The notes under the pieces: generated by a model
Database searches by the model: none
Seen by the model: the letters and a program-made list of their open reading frames with translations, nothing else
What the model was told of the DNA's origin: nothing
Shown: positions 1-12,839 of the stretch, piece by piece
Layout: each line of letters opens with the position of its first letter
Position numbering within the stretch: position 1 is the stretch's first letter
Source of the DNA: Diadophis punctatus similis
Taxonomy: Eukaryota > Chordata > Lepidosauria > Squamata > Dipsadidae
Length of the DNA: 64,000 nt
Reading direction: 5' to 3'
NCBI GenBank assembly: GCA_023053685.1
Contig: JALIGW010000002.1
Location: forward strand, 46,302,778-46,366,777
Made by a program: the position numbers and the translations under genes

Positions 1-238
1 TTTATAGTTACGTTTGCAGTATCCTAGGTTCATATGTACCTTTTGCAACCTTCTGACAAGCAAAGTCAATGGGGAAAGCCAGATTCACTTAACTGTACTT
101 AACACTGCAGTTGTTACTAACTTAACTACAGTGATTCACTTAACAACTGTGGCACCAAAGGTCGTAAAATGGGGGCAAAACTCACTTAACAACAAAAAGT
201 TTTGGGCTCAATTATGGCCATAAATCGAGCACCACCTA
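1..238 (-). mobile_element. M1-family MITE, cut by the window edge
   Basis: The reverse complement starts with a degraded copy of the M1 end (TAGGTGGTGCTCGATTTATG) and continues with the internal M1 text seen again at 18,748-19,711 and 20,621-21,230, for example the AAGTCAATGGGGAA block at 64-77. M1 copies are non-coding, flanked by TA, and probably moved by a Tc1/mariner-type transposase. The other end lies left of the window. Confidence 0.75.
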
Positions 239-1675
239 CATAACCTGAGATACCTATGTTTCAGAGAAAGAATCTTTTATATTTGATCATTCTCTCATAT
301 TCAACTTTCAACTCTATATAAAATGAGGAGCAGGCTTTTAAATTCTCTTCTCTGAGATCTACAATTAATTTATAATTATATTTTTGAGGCAATACAAAAG
401 CTTATATTTCATCTGCTTTAGGATTGGAATGGTTGGTTGGTTGACACTGACTGTTTGCTCAGGTACAGATTTGATTTGCTATTTTTAACTTGATATGGGC
501 CCTTTGGTTTTAGTAAACAAAGATATTTAATCGTTTTCAGGCTTTCAATAATTACAAATGTGAATTTGTTTCCCAGTCCCATAGCACAATGTTATTGCAG
601 TCATGCAATGTTGCAGTATAACCAACTTTTTTGGTCTTTTGGTAAGTATATAGTTAGATGAAAACCTGTTCATACCTTCATCTCAACTGAGAGAAAAGCA
701 AATCCTTTACTTTACACCTGAGAAAAATATACATACCTTTCAAACAATATTACAATTCATACACACAATTCATACAGTTTTAAGATTCAATCTTACACAT
801 AGTTGATAATACTTAATTTTATTGAATGAACTGGAGTAACTTCAGATTAGGGATTGAATCAACTGTGCAGACCTTCATACAGAGATTTGTTCTGGAGCAC
901 ACAGAGATGCATATATTAAGGAATTAACTGCATTTCTTTAAAACAGCGATATCTTTTTTTGGCATTGTAAAGCTGCTATGTAATTCCAGGAAAATATATA
1001 TTTAGTTTACTGAGTTGCTTATAGGTATTAAATGCATGCTCCTGCACGTTCTGAAGCAGCTTTCCACATTCTCATCTGAAATTCTTCACAGCTTTAAGAC
1101 ACACGAGTGCACTTTTAATATTTATTATGCAGAAAAAAAGAAAATGAAGCCTACTTATAATAGCCAGACAAATTTCGTTTGCAGAATTTCCATGTGTTAA
1201 AACTTATAATGGCTCCAATACATAAAAAGGTAAAAGTCCAACTATAACAACATTAGAGAAATGCGAGTGAACACTTCCTTGACCTGCTGTTTCTTTCTCC
1301 ATAGCTAGTCTCTCCCATATAATTTTCAACCAACCAAAATCACCTCTATTACTGAAATTCAGTGAGAAAAAATGAACTCACAGGGAGAAGTGGTGAAAGA
1401 AAGCAGTAAGTATAGTTACGCATCCCTCAAGTATTCATTCCCTTTGCTGTCAAAACAGAATGCAATCAACTATTTTGAACTACCTTGTACTATATGGTGG
1501 ATTATGGATGGCTCACCATATATTGTTGGATGGCACTCACTGTTCCTCATTATTGGCTATGTTGTCAAAGTGTGATAGGAATTGGGAATTCAGCAGGATC
1601 AGGCTTGACAGCATATTTTGCCAACCTTGCTGAGCATGAATGCTGTTCTTCTCAGTTCAGTCACAAGAATTTTGC
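239..1675. other. AT-rich stretch, no gene recognised
   Basis: Only short chance frames occur (the longest about 110 codons, which runs into the SINE that follows). I see no splice-flanked exon, no protein motif and no clear repeat. Confidence 0.5.
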
Positions 1676-1846
1676 AAACCTCTCTAAGCGGTTCATAGAG
1701 TCAGCATATTGCCCCCAACAAACTGGGTATCCATTTCACCTACCTCAGAAAGATGGAAGGCTGACCTTCAGCCGGTCAGAATCAAACTGCAGCAGCAGAG
1801 TAGACTGCAATACTGCATTCTAACCACTGCACCACCATGGCTCTTT
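1676..1846 (-). mobile_element. tRNA-derived SINE, 3'-truncated
   Basis: On the minus strand the tRNA-like head (GGTGCAGTGGTTAGAATGCA, A-box region) and a B-box-like segment are followed by the body shared with copies at 15,312, 31,617, 36,700 and 52,376 (marker CAGCATATTGCCCCCAACAA on the plus strand). It would have been transcribed by RNA polymerase III and moved by LINE enzymes. The copy is diverged and its far 3' end is missing. Confidence 0.8.
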
Positions 1847-3286
1847 AATACCGTTAATCAACACATTTTTCAAAATAAATGAAATTTTAGAAAAAGCATT
1901 TAAGCTAAATCAAAAACTCTTCATTGCTTTAAAAGGTGCAGGAATTACTAGCGGTATCTTGGGATTACCTCTCCAGATTGATCTTCCTATATCTAAAACA
2001 CCACTTGCTTTATAAGATGGTGTCTAAGTTTCAGGTAGCTCATAAATTGGAAATGAATGTGCAGAAAGTATGAAAAGATGGATGGACCAAAGGATCTTTT
2101 CAATTAATGTAATATCTTGGGGTATCAGAAGTTCAGTTTTCTTTCAACTTTGACAAATGAAACGGCCACAGATGGCAACCAAATGTTCTTTGCTGTGGAA
2201 AATAATTAAACTGAGCTTAAAATTTGCCGCATCAAATAATGATGCCCTATCATGTGTAAATAATCATAAAACCTTCTGAAATCAATTATCGAGATCACCT
2301 GGTAAGCCCGTTTATTCAAATATTCATTAACACCACTGATTTTTTTAAAAAACAACAACAAAACAACAACATCTTTCCTCTTCTTTCCGTCCATGAAAGC
2401 AACCACTACCCTTTGAACTGAAAGGAAGCAGATCCTGAAGTAAATATCTGCTGGCTGTGCATATAACAAGGTCCATAGAGACTTATCCAGAAGTTGCCTC
2501 TTTTAATCCAATGCTGAATTATGTTAGAAGATATTTTCTGTGCTTTCAGAGCCACACAACTACCAGAACTGCAAGTCTTGCAAGTCTTAGTATCTCTTCA
2601 GCCTTTCCCAAGGCACCCCAACACTATCAGAGGCACTGAAACTATGGCAACTGAATAAGAAAACAGCTTCCATGATTAATAGATGAAGAGGCCAAGGACA
2701 GTGTCAAGCCAAACTATAATTTAAGAATGACAGAAGAATTAGCATAGATTCCTGTCAAACTGGCATTAAACAGATGATTTTGATAGCTATCAATAAAAAT
2801 TGGCTATATGCAGATATATGATTAAGTTATAACAAATTATGTTCTTCCTTATTTCTCTCTTCCTTAGAAGATGCCTCCTGTGCAAAATGTTTCGAAAGGC
2901 ATAATCAGGACTCAAGCAGTGAAGAGATACACAGTTTTGTGAAATATGACATTTGGAGGGAAAATTGAGATTTCTGGTGTCAAGGTATAACCTTTAATTA
3001 TTTTATTACAAAGACAAAAATAACACTTTCCCTTACAGTAGCTGCAAAACAGTGTTCATTTTAATTGCTGGAAAGTTTTGTGTCATGCCCACAAGCAATC
3101 ATGGATTATGCATAGAACAAATCCTGTTTGTAAAGGACATAATCAATACGATAATCACAATTTCATCCTATAAAATATTATATCCTTGACCCAGACTGGC
3201 TGAATCCCTGCAATAAAAATGCCAGGATTTTTTTTATCCTGTTCCCCCTGAAGTATTTGGTTTCCGCTGAAGGCAGCCAAAACCAA
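1847..3286. other. AT-rich stretch, no gene recognised
   Basis: I see no coding region, RNA gene or well-defined repeat. Short frames at 2,206-2,469 (minus) and 2,457-2,639 (plus) show no domain or compositional bias. Confidence 0.5.
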
Positions 3287-3294
3287 AATCTATA

Positions 3295-3471
3295 GCATGC
3301 TTGTCCAATCTTTTGGCTTGCCTGGACTCATTGAGTGAAGAGGAATTGTCTTGGGCCGCATATAAAATATATAATATAGTTAATGTATATAAATCGCAGA
3401 GTAATGTTAAATATTTACGATCTTATGGGACCGCATTACTACCTGTCCAAAGCCGCAGGTTGGCCATGCCT
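3295..3471 (+). mobile_element. hAT-like MITE
   Basis: Ends are imperfect inverted repeats (GCATGCTTGTCCAATC against GGTTGGCCATGCC). Flanks 3,287-3,294 (AATCTATA) and 3,472-3,479 (AATCTATT) form a 7/8 match, the 8-bp duplication expected of hAT elements. The 65-codon frame inside is not a gene. Confidence 0.65.
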
Positions 3472-3479
3472 AATCTATT

Positions 3480-6287
3480 GGGTGATGGTTGCACATAGAT
3501 ACAAACATAAACTTTTTAAAAGAATGCTGGATGAGTCCTCAGACTGACATCCATATAGAAATAAAAACACCACACATGTCTACATGGTATGACAGATTCC
3601 TTCCTACCTAAGTTTTGCTTCGTAGCTACAGAAAAGAATTGGGAAGACCAACGTATTCCACATGAATTCCAAGTCACTGCACTGAAACCCTGTATATACG
3701 AATAGTTACTATTAAAAATACTCTTAAAAGGAAAGGTCAGTACTGAATTCAGTGAGTTACCATATGTCTCTTCTCTTGAGACTCAACAACTGTCAGATCT
3801 GTTTATAGCTGGCTTATCATTTTCCATTTCTTTTTCAGTCTGCACACAGTTAGTTTTGGATTTTGTTTTAAATAGACCATGAATTGAGGGGTGGAGAAGG
3901 AGAAATTATGTTATTCGGTACACCAAACAAATACATACTGGGCGTGATAACATTCCATGTGAAATTGTTTCAAGATTTCAAGAAAATTTAATTGTTGTGC
4001 CATTTTCCAGCAAACTGATACGCTATGGGCCTGTCAAGCACAGTTCAAAAGTGCCTAAGATACTTCTGATTAAACTTTTGCTTGAGTTAAATTTAAAATA
4101 CAAACTGACTGTTTGGAAATTTGATTTCTGATTATTTTTACATGTATTTGCTAATGCATAATACATAATGTATCCATGTTCATATATTTATCTATATGTG
4201 TATCTGTATTTTCTTGCTTCCAGTTCTGGTTCCTAATTAGTAGCTTTTACTGATGCTCCATGCCAAGATTTCTAGATTATATAGATTATATATACATACA
4301 AGCATGTAACTATCCTCTGACAGTCTGAATATCACAGGTTTTATTTTCAGTTTTCCACAGCAAGTTTCAGAAGCCCAGAATAATGTTAGATGGGATGACA
4401 TTATCTGTTAAAATCTTTCCCAAATGCTTTTTCATTAAAAGATCATGTGAGGCAGCAACCACAGTATCTGGTAATGGAGCTACTAGTAAAAAATTAGGCC
4501 AATGCTTTAATCTAGTGATAGATTGAAGCTTTGATAGACTGAAGCTGTTACATTTATAATGCTAGCCCAAAGGTGGGGTTTAAATAATTGTTAAGCAAAA
4601 ATATTTTGCAATTATTTTGTATATAATTCAGTAGAGACATCTTGGTCCCTAAGGTGATAACTATACTATACATTATACTAAAACTCTATTAATAACTACA
4701 CTATACTGGTTTAATAACCCAATGGAAAATTACAGTCATCTGGAATGAATGAATTTAAAAGTCAGTAATTTTTTTAAAACTGAGGATTACACAAATCTGC
4801 CTGTGTTTTTTCCATACTGGGATTATTAGACTTTCAGTTTTAGAAGCCCACCAGAAAAGCTCAGATATTAATTCATCATTTGAGACCAAATTCCTGATCT
4901 TATAATTAAGATCTGCTGACCTTTCTTCCAGCACAATTTGACAAAGTTCTTGGATTTAAGCCAATTGAGCATCCGTGAAATTGACTATATAATTCATCTT
5001 AAATCTAGTTATTTTATGGATTACTTAATGAAGAATAAGATAATCAACCAATGATAAATTCAGTTATATAAACAGCATTACTGGCAATCAAACCTTGCCG
5101 TATTTATTCAAAGCCAATTTCTAAATAAAAGAAACCAAACTTTTATCATGTCAAAATTTCAGAATGACAAAGAAATGCATGGATGGCTTTTTGTCTTCAT
5201 TGTTGACACAAAGATGCACAAAAGTCATTTACTGTGCCTGCATATTATCAAGTAAAAGAAATTTCACACAGTTGAGGTTAATGCCAAAAAAGTCCAAAAT
5301 AATCTATAGAGGTTAATAGCTAAACAGTCAGCAGCAACTACACAATATCATACTTTGGACCCACAATCAAGCAGAAAGTTCATACTACCATAATGAATGC
5401 ATGGTTGCTCTAAAAACTCACCAAATTCATTTAAACTTGGAGCTAATAACTTAATGGCAAATTACTTAGGGAAATGACTCAAACTGTTCGTTTTTGCAGG
5501 GTGTCATATAGATTATAAATCATACAGATACTTTGCAAGGATTTGTTGAGTTTAGGCTTCATGGGTAGAGGTGAAAAATTAGCTAAAAACTAGCCAAGTA
5601 AGTCTTGAACAGAAAGTGGTTAACTCTAAGAACAGTGACACAGGATTATAGGTTAGAATCCAGAAGGCTACAGGTTCTAGTGTTACAAATCTGATTCCTG
5701 TTGTTAATAATCATGTTGCAACCATAGGTTAAAGCAGCAGCTGCAAACCCAAAGGCAGCTGTATCTTTGTCAGGTGAGTTGATCGCAGCGTATCTCTTAC
5801 CTATCTTTGCTTTGAAATGTAATTAGTTAATTACTGAAAGCATTTCACGACCCACCAATTAAAGACATTGCAGAAGAAAGACTAGCTTCCAACTTGTTCT
5901 GCTGCAATAGAAAAAAATGTTGGGAAAGGTGCGAATCAAGAGACAGATTAACAACTGAGGAGGTGACCAATGTCCTATGCTTTCTATTGTTAGTTTTTTC
6001 TCTCTCTTAGACATTGAGCTACACGTTAAACATACTTCAGGTAGGAAATAAGTCTTTGCTTTGACATATGCATGAAACAGTTTGCAGTCTCAGTGAGTAA
6101 AATATTCCATATTCTGAAAAGACTATCAATATTCTATAAAGTAGAAAGTAGATAACTTAGTTATCTTAGAAAGAGCTTAGTTTCTGTAAAGTAGAAGTAG
6201 ATAACAAGGCAACAGTAATTATGTTGAGTTATATGCTAAATAATAGCCCAAAACAAACAGCCTGCAGCTTTAAGATAATTTTAATGC
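3480..6287. other. AT-rich stretch, no gene recognised
   Basis: No coding frame of note, no RNA gene and no repeat that I recognise. TA-rich words near 4,640-4,720 look like ordinary low-complexity sequence. Confidence 0.5.
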
Positions 6288-6418
6288 TTTCACACATTAC
6301 AGTAAACCATAATTTGTTGAACAAACCATAACACAAGCCAGATATGTAAATAAAAATGATTTACACATCACACTAAACGGAAAATAAAATACATTATGGC
6401 TTACTGTAATGTGTGAAA
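6288..6418. mobile_element. Short MITE with 26-bp terminal inverted repeats
   Basis: The first 26 bases, from TTTCACACATTACAG onward, match the reverse complement of the last 26 with a single mismatch. The 131-bp unit has no coding capacity. I could not assign a superfamily because no clear target duplication is visible. Confidence 0.7.
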
Positions 6419-6599
6419 CAGGGATTCTAGCCATCCCTTACTGGTTCACAGTAGCACTCTTTTTAAATATTAGTTCAAGGTCAGAGAATCCACAGTTATC
6501 CTTGTGTTTCCTCCAGGACATGATTCCCTCATGGCCATGTCACTGCTCTAAGCAGGTAAGAGATGCTGGGGAAAACCAGGGCTTTCCTATTTCCTGACA

Positions 6600-6788
6600 G
6601 TTAGAACAATTCATCAGTGGAACAGCTTGCCTCCAGAAGTTGTAAATGCTCCAACACTGGAAGTTTTTAAGAAGGTATTGGATAACCATTTGTCTGAAGT
6701 GGTGTAGGGTTTCCTGCATAAGCAGGGGGTTGGACTAGAAGATCTCTAAGGTCCCTTCCAACTCTGTTATTCTATTCTATTCCTGCCC
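6600..6788 (+). mobile_element. CR1 LINE 3' end
   Basis: The text through GGTTGGACTAGAAGATCTCT and AAGGTCCCTTCCAACTCTGT, ending in TTATTCTATTCTATT, is the typical CR1 3' tail with its ATTCT-type repeat. A decayed reading matches the extreme C-terminus of CR1 ORF2. It is a 5'-truncated copy, and a second copy lies at 58,290-58,700. Confidence 0.85.
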
Positions 6789-9700
6789 TAAATCCTGAGT
6801 TCTGTGAATTGTTTTATTTCATGCAGATGATTCCACTGATTTCAATGTAGCCATTCTCCTGTTCATAAGATTGAACAATCTCACGTTTTAGTCTTTGAAA
6901 GATTAAACCCATCACTTATCTGTCTTGAAGATAATACATTATTTTCTTTGAAAATAATTTCAAATGCATCTTCTTTTGTTTCTGTCCATATATAATTTGT
7001 CTCAAGAATTTAAATGTTACAATAATACATTCAAAATGCCAATATTATGCCAAACTTAACTTTTCAGAATAGTAAGTACTTGTTTATGGAGTTTGTGTGT
7101 GGCATAACAGTGCATTTTTGTCGTAGGCAGGATGTAATATATATATATACTAGGGAGTTCAAATGAATTTCTTTCATATCCTCTATTGCAGGAAACCATG
7201 TGATTGCTTTCCTGTTGCATTTATGTAAGATTCTTCCTACTCTTGCTGAAGTAACACCTTTCCTCCTTCCTTTCCCAAAGATGCAAATAACTTTACAACT
7301 GCCCACTTCCTTTTAATGAACAGTTTTCTTTTGAATTTCTCACAGGTCATTACTTTTCTCTTTAAAAAAAAATCAATGAAAGCAGCCCCTTGCCTTTAAC
7401 TCCTGCTGCCATTTTCCCCCCTCCAGAATACAACAGGCATAACTTCAACTGTTCCAATTATATATCCTGTGTGAAACATATCATCTATTTCTGTTAGTAT
7501 TAAAACAGCTGGGGATTTTTGGTAGACCTGTTCTTTATTCCTCTCCTGCCAGTTATTTCCCATTCAGGAATAGTGGATTAGAACATGAAGTACATCTCTT
7601 TAATCATTAGGGGGGAAAAATAAACATTTTTTTATGATGGAAAGCATGAGCAACATATGTGGACATTAGGTTCTTTTTTTACACATGGTTCAGATCTTCT
7701 TTGATTTGTTGCATAAAACAATGGAACCAACTATCCTCTATTATATTTCCTTCCCCGCCCTTCATGTTTCAGTTTTTACTGGCAGGATATTCTCCCCTCA
7801 AGAGCCTATATTAAGCTATTTTGGAAGAGATTTTCATAAATAGAAAACATTAAAGAATAATGATCTGTATGCTATTTCCTTAATCCTTACCCAGAAGACC
7901 CTGACTTTTGATTTTAAACTTTCTTAGGAGAAATCAATGCTCCAATGAAAAATATTCTATATTTCTTTTAGATAAGTATCACTTGAAAAACATCCCTCAT
8001 ACATATGTTTGCATGACTGTGGGGGTATGTATATTTTTATGTGTATACACACACCCATTTAGTTAATTCTTTTAAAACATTGTAAAGATTTATAGATCCA
8101 TATTTTCCTGGTTCATTGTCTGATTGTGGTAATCAGCAGGATTCCCTTTGTACCAAAAGCTATAAACGATTTTAATATCACAGTATGAGTGCAAAGGCCA
8201 CAGTGCTTTCACAAGGACAAACAATAACATAAAAGGATAATAGTTGGAGAATGTTGGCATTTTTATTTAATTTTAAGTTAATATTTAACTTTGGTTCTGA
8301 CATATTTGCCCTTACTTCAATTTAACAGAAGTTACATAGTATTTGTGGTTAGTTTCAAGATACGTTTATAATTACCTAAAGTCCATTTTACTCTTACAAT
8401 GTTGTGCATAACCGAATATTGGTCCCTGCTAACAATATTTAAACTGGTGGTTCATTTGGTATAGGTCTGGAACTTTTCAAATACAATTAAAAATATCCAC
8501 TCATTTCCTCCAGCAAAAAAAGATGGATTGGTTTATAAAGCCATGCGTACATATGAAAAACAATAATGCCAAACACACAACTTAATTACTTAATCCTACA
8601 GATTTTCACTTCTTTTTTGAATGAAACTTTTCCAAAACAATATTCTGTGCAAAACAATGAACACTACAAACATATTTTCCTATGTAAGAAACCCAAACTT
8701 TTCAATAAAACTTTCTGATAATATCCAAATGCATTTCTTAGATCTGAAATCCATAGCCCTCACTGTATTTGGGTTACATGAGCACAGGAAGGGAAATTGT
8801 TTTCCTACTCTGTTCATCCGCCAAGGGCACCCCTCCCCAAGGAGACCCCCCCATCCACCCCAATACCCAAGTTCCTTTCAATTTGTCCAAAAGACCAGCA
8901 GGCAGGGAAAACAATTCATGGGAGATGAAACTTCCAACTTTCACTAATGTAAAATCACAGCCAAGTCATTTAATACAAAAAAACCCTCTCAATTAAAAAC
9001 TGTTCATACTGACATAACACACAAACACAACCTAAATTCTTCCCAACAGCACCATCTTCTGCCCTCAGAATCAATTTCGTCTCCTGCTGGCTTAAGATAG
9101 TTGTTGGTATGATGGGCAGATTTCTTTGAAAGAATCTAGGTAGCTTTGGAAAAAAGTGAGGGCAGTTAGAATTGCACTTTCCCCCAGTGCATTGGTAACT
9201 TGCTTCCATTCATCCTTTCTTCCATTAGACTTTTGGTGCAGCCCAATTCTTTATTAAGGAAGGGGGGGGATCACAACTGCCCCCCCCCCCAATTCCTTAG
9301 TATATTCTGTTCTCTTGTGGGATTCAACAGAGAAGGAACCTATGAGGTTCACAGATGCACAGAAAAGCTTTTTGTTTTATTTTGTTTTGTTTTCTGTTCT
9401 GGGTTTCCTGTTCACTAGTGTCCAATGAGGGGGTTTGACCAATTGTTCCAGGGGTCATGGAAAGTCACTCTGCATATGCTTAAAGACACACCCTTTATTA
9501 TTATTCCAAATGATGTTCCAAAAATCAACCCAGTGACTAAGTAGATAGGTTGTTTCTTGTATCCCTGATAAACTTCTATTTCTGTTAAACCAATCTTAAA
9601 GTGGCGAAATGCAAGGTGCATTTAGATATACATACAGATATTTACACACACACACACACACAGGGACCCCTCCCTCTCTCCCTTTGCCTTCAGCCCTGTC

Positions 9701-9839
9701 TATTGAATATTCACACAAACTAAACAAGGACATTCCTTTCCCAGAGGCCCACTTTGTAATTGTTGCTTTCTCCGCCATCTCCTCCTTTTAGTTCTTTCTC
9801 ACAACTGTGCTCTTTCCCCAACCCCATTACCTGAGCACC
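6789..9839. other. AT-rich stretch, no gene recognised
   Basis: This is unique-looking DNA leading to the CpG island. It includes a C-run near 9,280, a T-rich run near 9,370 and a short CA repeat at 9,643-9,661. Overlapping frames near 8,620-8,996 have no recognisable product. Confidence 0.5.
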
Positions 9840-12180
9840 GAATCTCTCTTCTGCGCTCCTCGTTTCCATTCTTTGTCCAATGGAAGGATCTCTCCTAATC
9901 GCCTCCAACCACACCTCCTTCACTGTTCGCTTCTCCCCCCCCTCCTAAGTTACCCTTCCCACACCGCTCGGGGGGGTCCTGGGGGCTGCCGAGCCGTCCA
10001 GATAACTCTTCTGCTTCCAGACCCGGAGCTGCGAAGTCCTCCGCTATGGGACTTCGGTGAGGGGAGGGGAGGGGGGGAGAAGAAGAAAACGGCGGCGATG
10101 GTATGGAGGTGCGAATGAAACGCGAGCCCCGCCTCACATCCAGTCTCCACTTCCCAAGGCAGGAAGTAAGCCAACATGTGGCCCAATAACCCAATTAACT
10201 CTCCCTTCAGCGGAGTTCGCGGAGAGTCTGCGTGTGTGCGTGTGACAACAGGAGCCCAGCCGGGCGACCCCCCCCCTTTTGCCCCAGCAACAGCAGCCCT
10301 GAGGGAAGGAAGGGGTGGCAGCAAGAAGAGCCTTACACCAGAACTGACAGGCGCTGAGCTACTAGCCGTTCCCTTTCCTGACACATCCACTTAAGACCCC
10401 ACTTCCATTCCCTTTGCCGCAGATTAGCCCCTTAGGTCTCCCGAGAGAAGTAGAGCGACAGCCCCTCGCACGCACACCCACACCCCGCTCCTCTTAGGAG
10501 AGTAGAGGGTAGAGGAGCTGCGAGCTTGCGCCAACCCCAAGCTCCTGCCTTGCAAACAAAGCCAGAAGCGGGCGGCGGCGGCGGCGGGAGCGCCAATCGA
10601 CACCAGCACCCCAGAGACCAGGGTGGCCACTAAACAGAGCGTCCAAGAAGGCGGAGAGGCGTTGGCTCAGAGGAGAAGAGCCTCAAGTTCCCCGCCTTCA
10701 GGAAAAGCAAGCCAACCTGCCCCGCAGCCGCCTTCTCCTCCTCCTCCACATTGTCTCGGAAACAAAGACTCCACGCCCAGCTAAGCCCCCCAAGGAAACC
10801 TCGTGTCAAGGGATGGGCAGCGCCGGGCAGAAAGGCGACGGCGGCGCTTCCCACCGGGAGCGCATTGTGCGCGCTTGCCGCTGCTTCGGCGGAGCAGCCG
10901 CCCCCACTCCGCGGCGTCCGAGCGGCCAGCGGGGCAAAGTGGCCCCAACCTGCAAAAAATAAAATAAAATAGAGGGACTTGGGCGGGAGGGGGGAAGGGA
11001 GAACGATCCCCGAGCAATACCGCAGCACTGGCGGTTGGGGCAAAGAAGAGCGTGGCAACCGTTCTCTTCCTCCATCCCACCGGCAACATAATCTTTAAAA
11101 AAGGGAGCCCAGCACGAGGGCCGGTGGGACAAGTGGCCTCGACATACAGCAAGCCTCGCCTTCCTGGATAAGCCGCCGCCGCCACTTGCTCCTCATTCTG
11201 CTGCAGCCTTGCAGGACTTCGCAAAGCTCCTCGCCGCGCAACCTTCCCCGACTCCCGAACAATGCCCCGCGTGGATCCCTAGACGCAGACAAACGGCGCG
11301 GAAGAAGAGTTCACGTACCTCGTCGGTGCATGTATTTTGGAGCCTTAAGAAGACTAGCTGATGGAGCGTCCCATTTAGTAATCCAGTTAAGGGGCTCGCT
11401 CAGCGAAACTCGATCCACTCTCGCCTTTGCAATCCTTTGTCATTATTACGTGGGGGGGCTTCTTGGGGAAACGGAGAGGGGGGAGAGAAGATTAGGACCC
11501 GAACTAGTTTGGGGAAGGCGAAGGCGATGTGTTCATCTCTACTGGAGGGGGGGAAGGGGGAAGGGTAGGTGTGGGGAGAAGATACAGGCTCTTCGATTAC
11601 TCCTCGTCCAAATGCCACTCTGATTTCCACTCCAGTTAAGTCCCCGTCCGACGGATCTGGGAAGTCGTCTCGTCGTCTTAATCTGCCCTTCCCCAAAAGT
11701 GATCCCGGCAGGCGAGATCGCTTTGTGCAAACTCCTCCAAGGGAAGTAGCCTCGCTCGTGCGCCGGCAGGAAAGTGCGCTTTTCCCAAGCTCTCCTGGTC
11801 ATTGAAATGTGTTTGGGGATGACTTCGGAGCAGCTCCTCTCGCTCTCTCTCTCTCTCGATCTCCTCTGCCCTGCCTCTTTTCCCTGCCAGACTCCGTCCC
11901 AACACTTTCTGTCACTGGAAAGCAGCTTGGCTGGAGGTGGAGTCAAATCCCGGGCTGGATTCCGTGGAAACGGACCGGCCCAATAATTATTTCCACCTAC
12001 ACCCACTTCTGCGCATGAATGAGTGTATGCCGATTGGGCGACAAGAGTGGGTTAGTTGTGGTGCGTGGGTGGGAGGTATGTGTGAGCTGTGGGCACTGTC
12101 AAATCTTTTCCAGAATTAGTTCATCCTTCCTCCCCACCACCGCCGCCGCCGTCGCACATACGAAACAGAAACGAAAGGGT
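9840..12180. promoter_or_regulatory. CpG island 1, candidate promoter
   Basis: CpG density jumps from near absence to many per line, with GC-box-like GGGCGG strings, GGC runs at 10,568-10,588 and GCCGCC runs at 11,170 and 12,140. In vertebrates such islands usually cover promoters of housekeeping or developmental genes. Many overlapping frames exist on both strands, as expected from GC-rich DNA, and none has a domain I recognise. The best transcript hint is the minus-strand splice donor at 11,318/11,319. The CpG richness is seen; promoter function is inferred. Confidence 0.7.
11319..11700 (-). other. Candidate 5' exon ending in a strong splice donor
   Basis: Read on the minus strand, CCGACGAG is followed by GTACGTGA at 11,318-11,311, a good vertebrate 5' splice site. 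Upstream on that strand lies a CpG-rich stretch suited to a 5' untranslated exon. An ATG (11,331-11,329) would leave only ten coding bases before the donor, in a weak initiation context, so the exon may be non-coding. The right boundary is arbitrary and no gene is identified. Confidence 0.35.
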
Positions 12181-12839
12181 GATAAATTGCTACTTTTCTA
12201 TCCCACGCTCTTGGAATAAGTTTGTTTAATTGAAAATTTAAAGCTCTGGGTTTTTACAGAACGGTTTTATTTGAAATCAAATTAAACAACTGTAAAGAAG
12301 AGTTTGAATGAAAAAAAAGAGAGAAAATGTTTCCAAACAAGCATACTATACAGTACCGAAAATTGAAGAAATCATCCGAAAGAACAAAGCGCAAGAGGCA
12401 CGTGTAGAATTTAAGCAATGATAATCGCATCGTAGTTATTTCAGATGACTAACCCGCCCCTGTAATTTTATATACTTTAAGCACCCCACGCATGCACATG
12501 GACTGGTATTTCCTTGCCTGCCATAGATAACTTACCCGTATGGGAGTGCAAGACTTCACGATATAAGGATCTCTTCTGGAATTATAATACTTTTGCTGAC
12601 CATTTCGCATTCACTCCGACCAAGAGCTTTTGAGCTCAGAAGCATCCCTGGGACATCGGTGCGTGCGCGCGCGCGCGCACTATTGAAATGCGTACAAGAT
12701 AAATAAAATGCACAGCCATTGTTCTTTAAAAAAAATCTATTGACAAGGAAGAAGCACTACTTGTCCCAAAATAATCTTAGAAAACTGGTTCATAGCCGTT
12801 AAAAATTAACTTTCTTCCCTTATCTGACCGTGCCGTAGT
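12181..12839. other. AT-richer spacer between the CpG islands
   Basis: No gene is seen. The TTAATTG/CAAATTAAAC words around 12,228-12,290 resemble homeodomain sites. A GCGC run lies at 12,663-12,680. This could be regulatory spacer DNA. Confidence 0.4.

Noticed and set aside
10424..11224. Minus-strand frames of 68-147 codons in the CpG island
   Set aside because: GC-rich DNA opens many frames. None has a recognised signal peptide, domain or supported splice structure.
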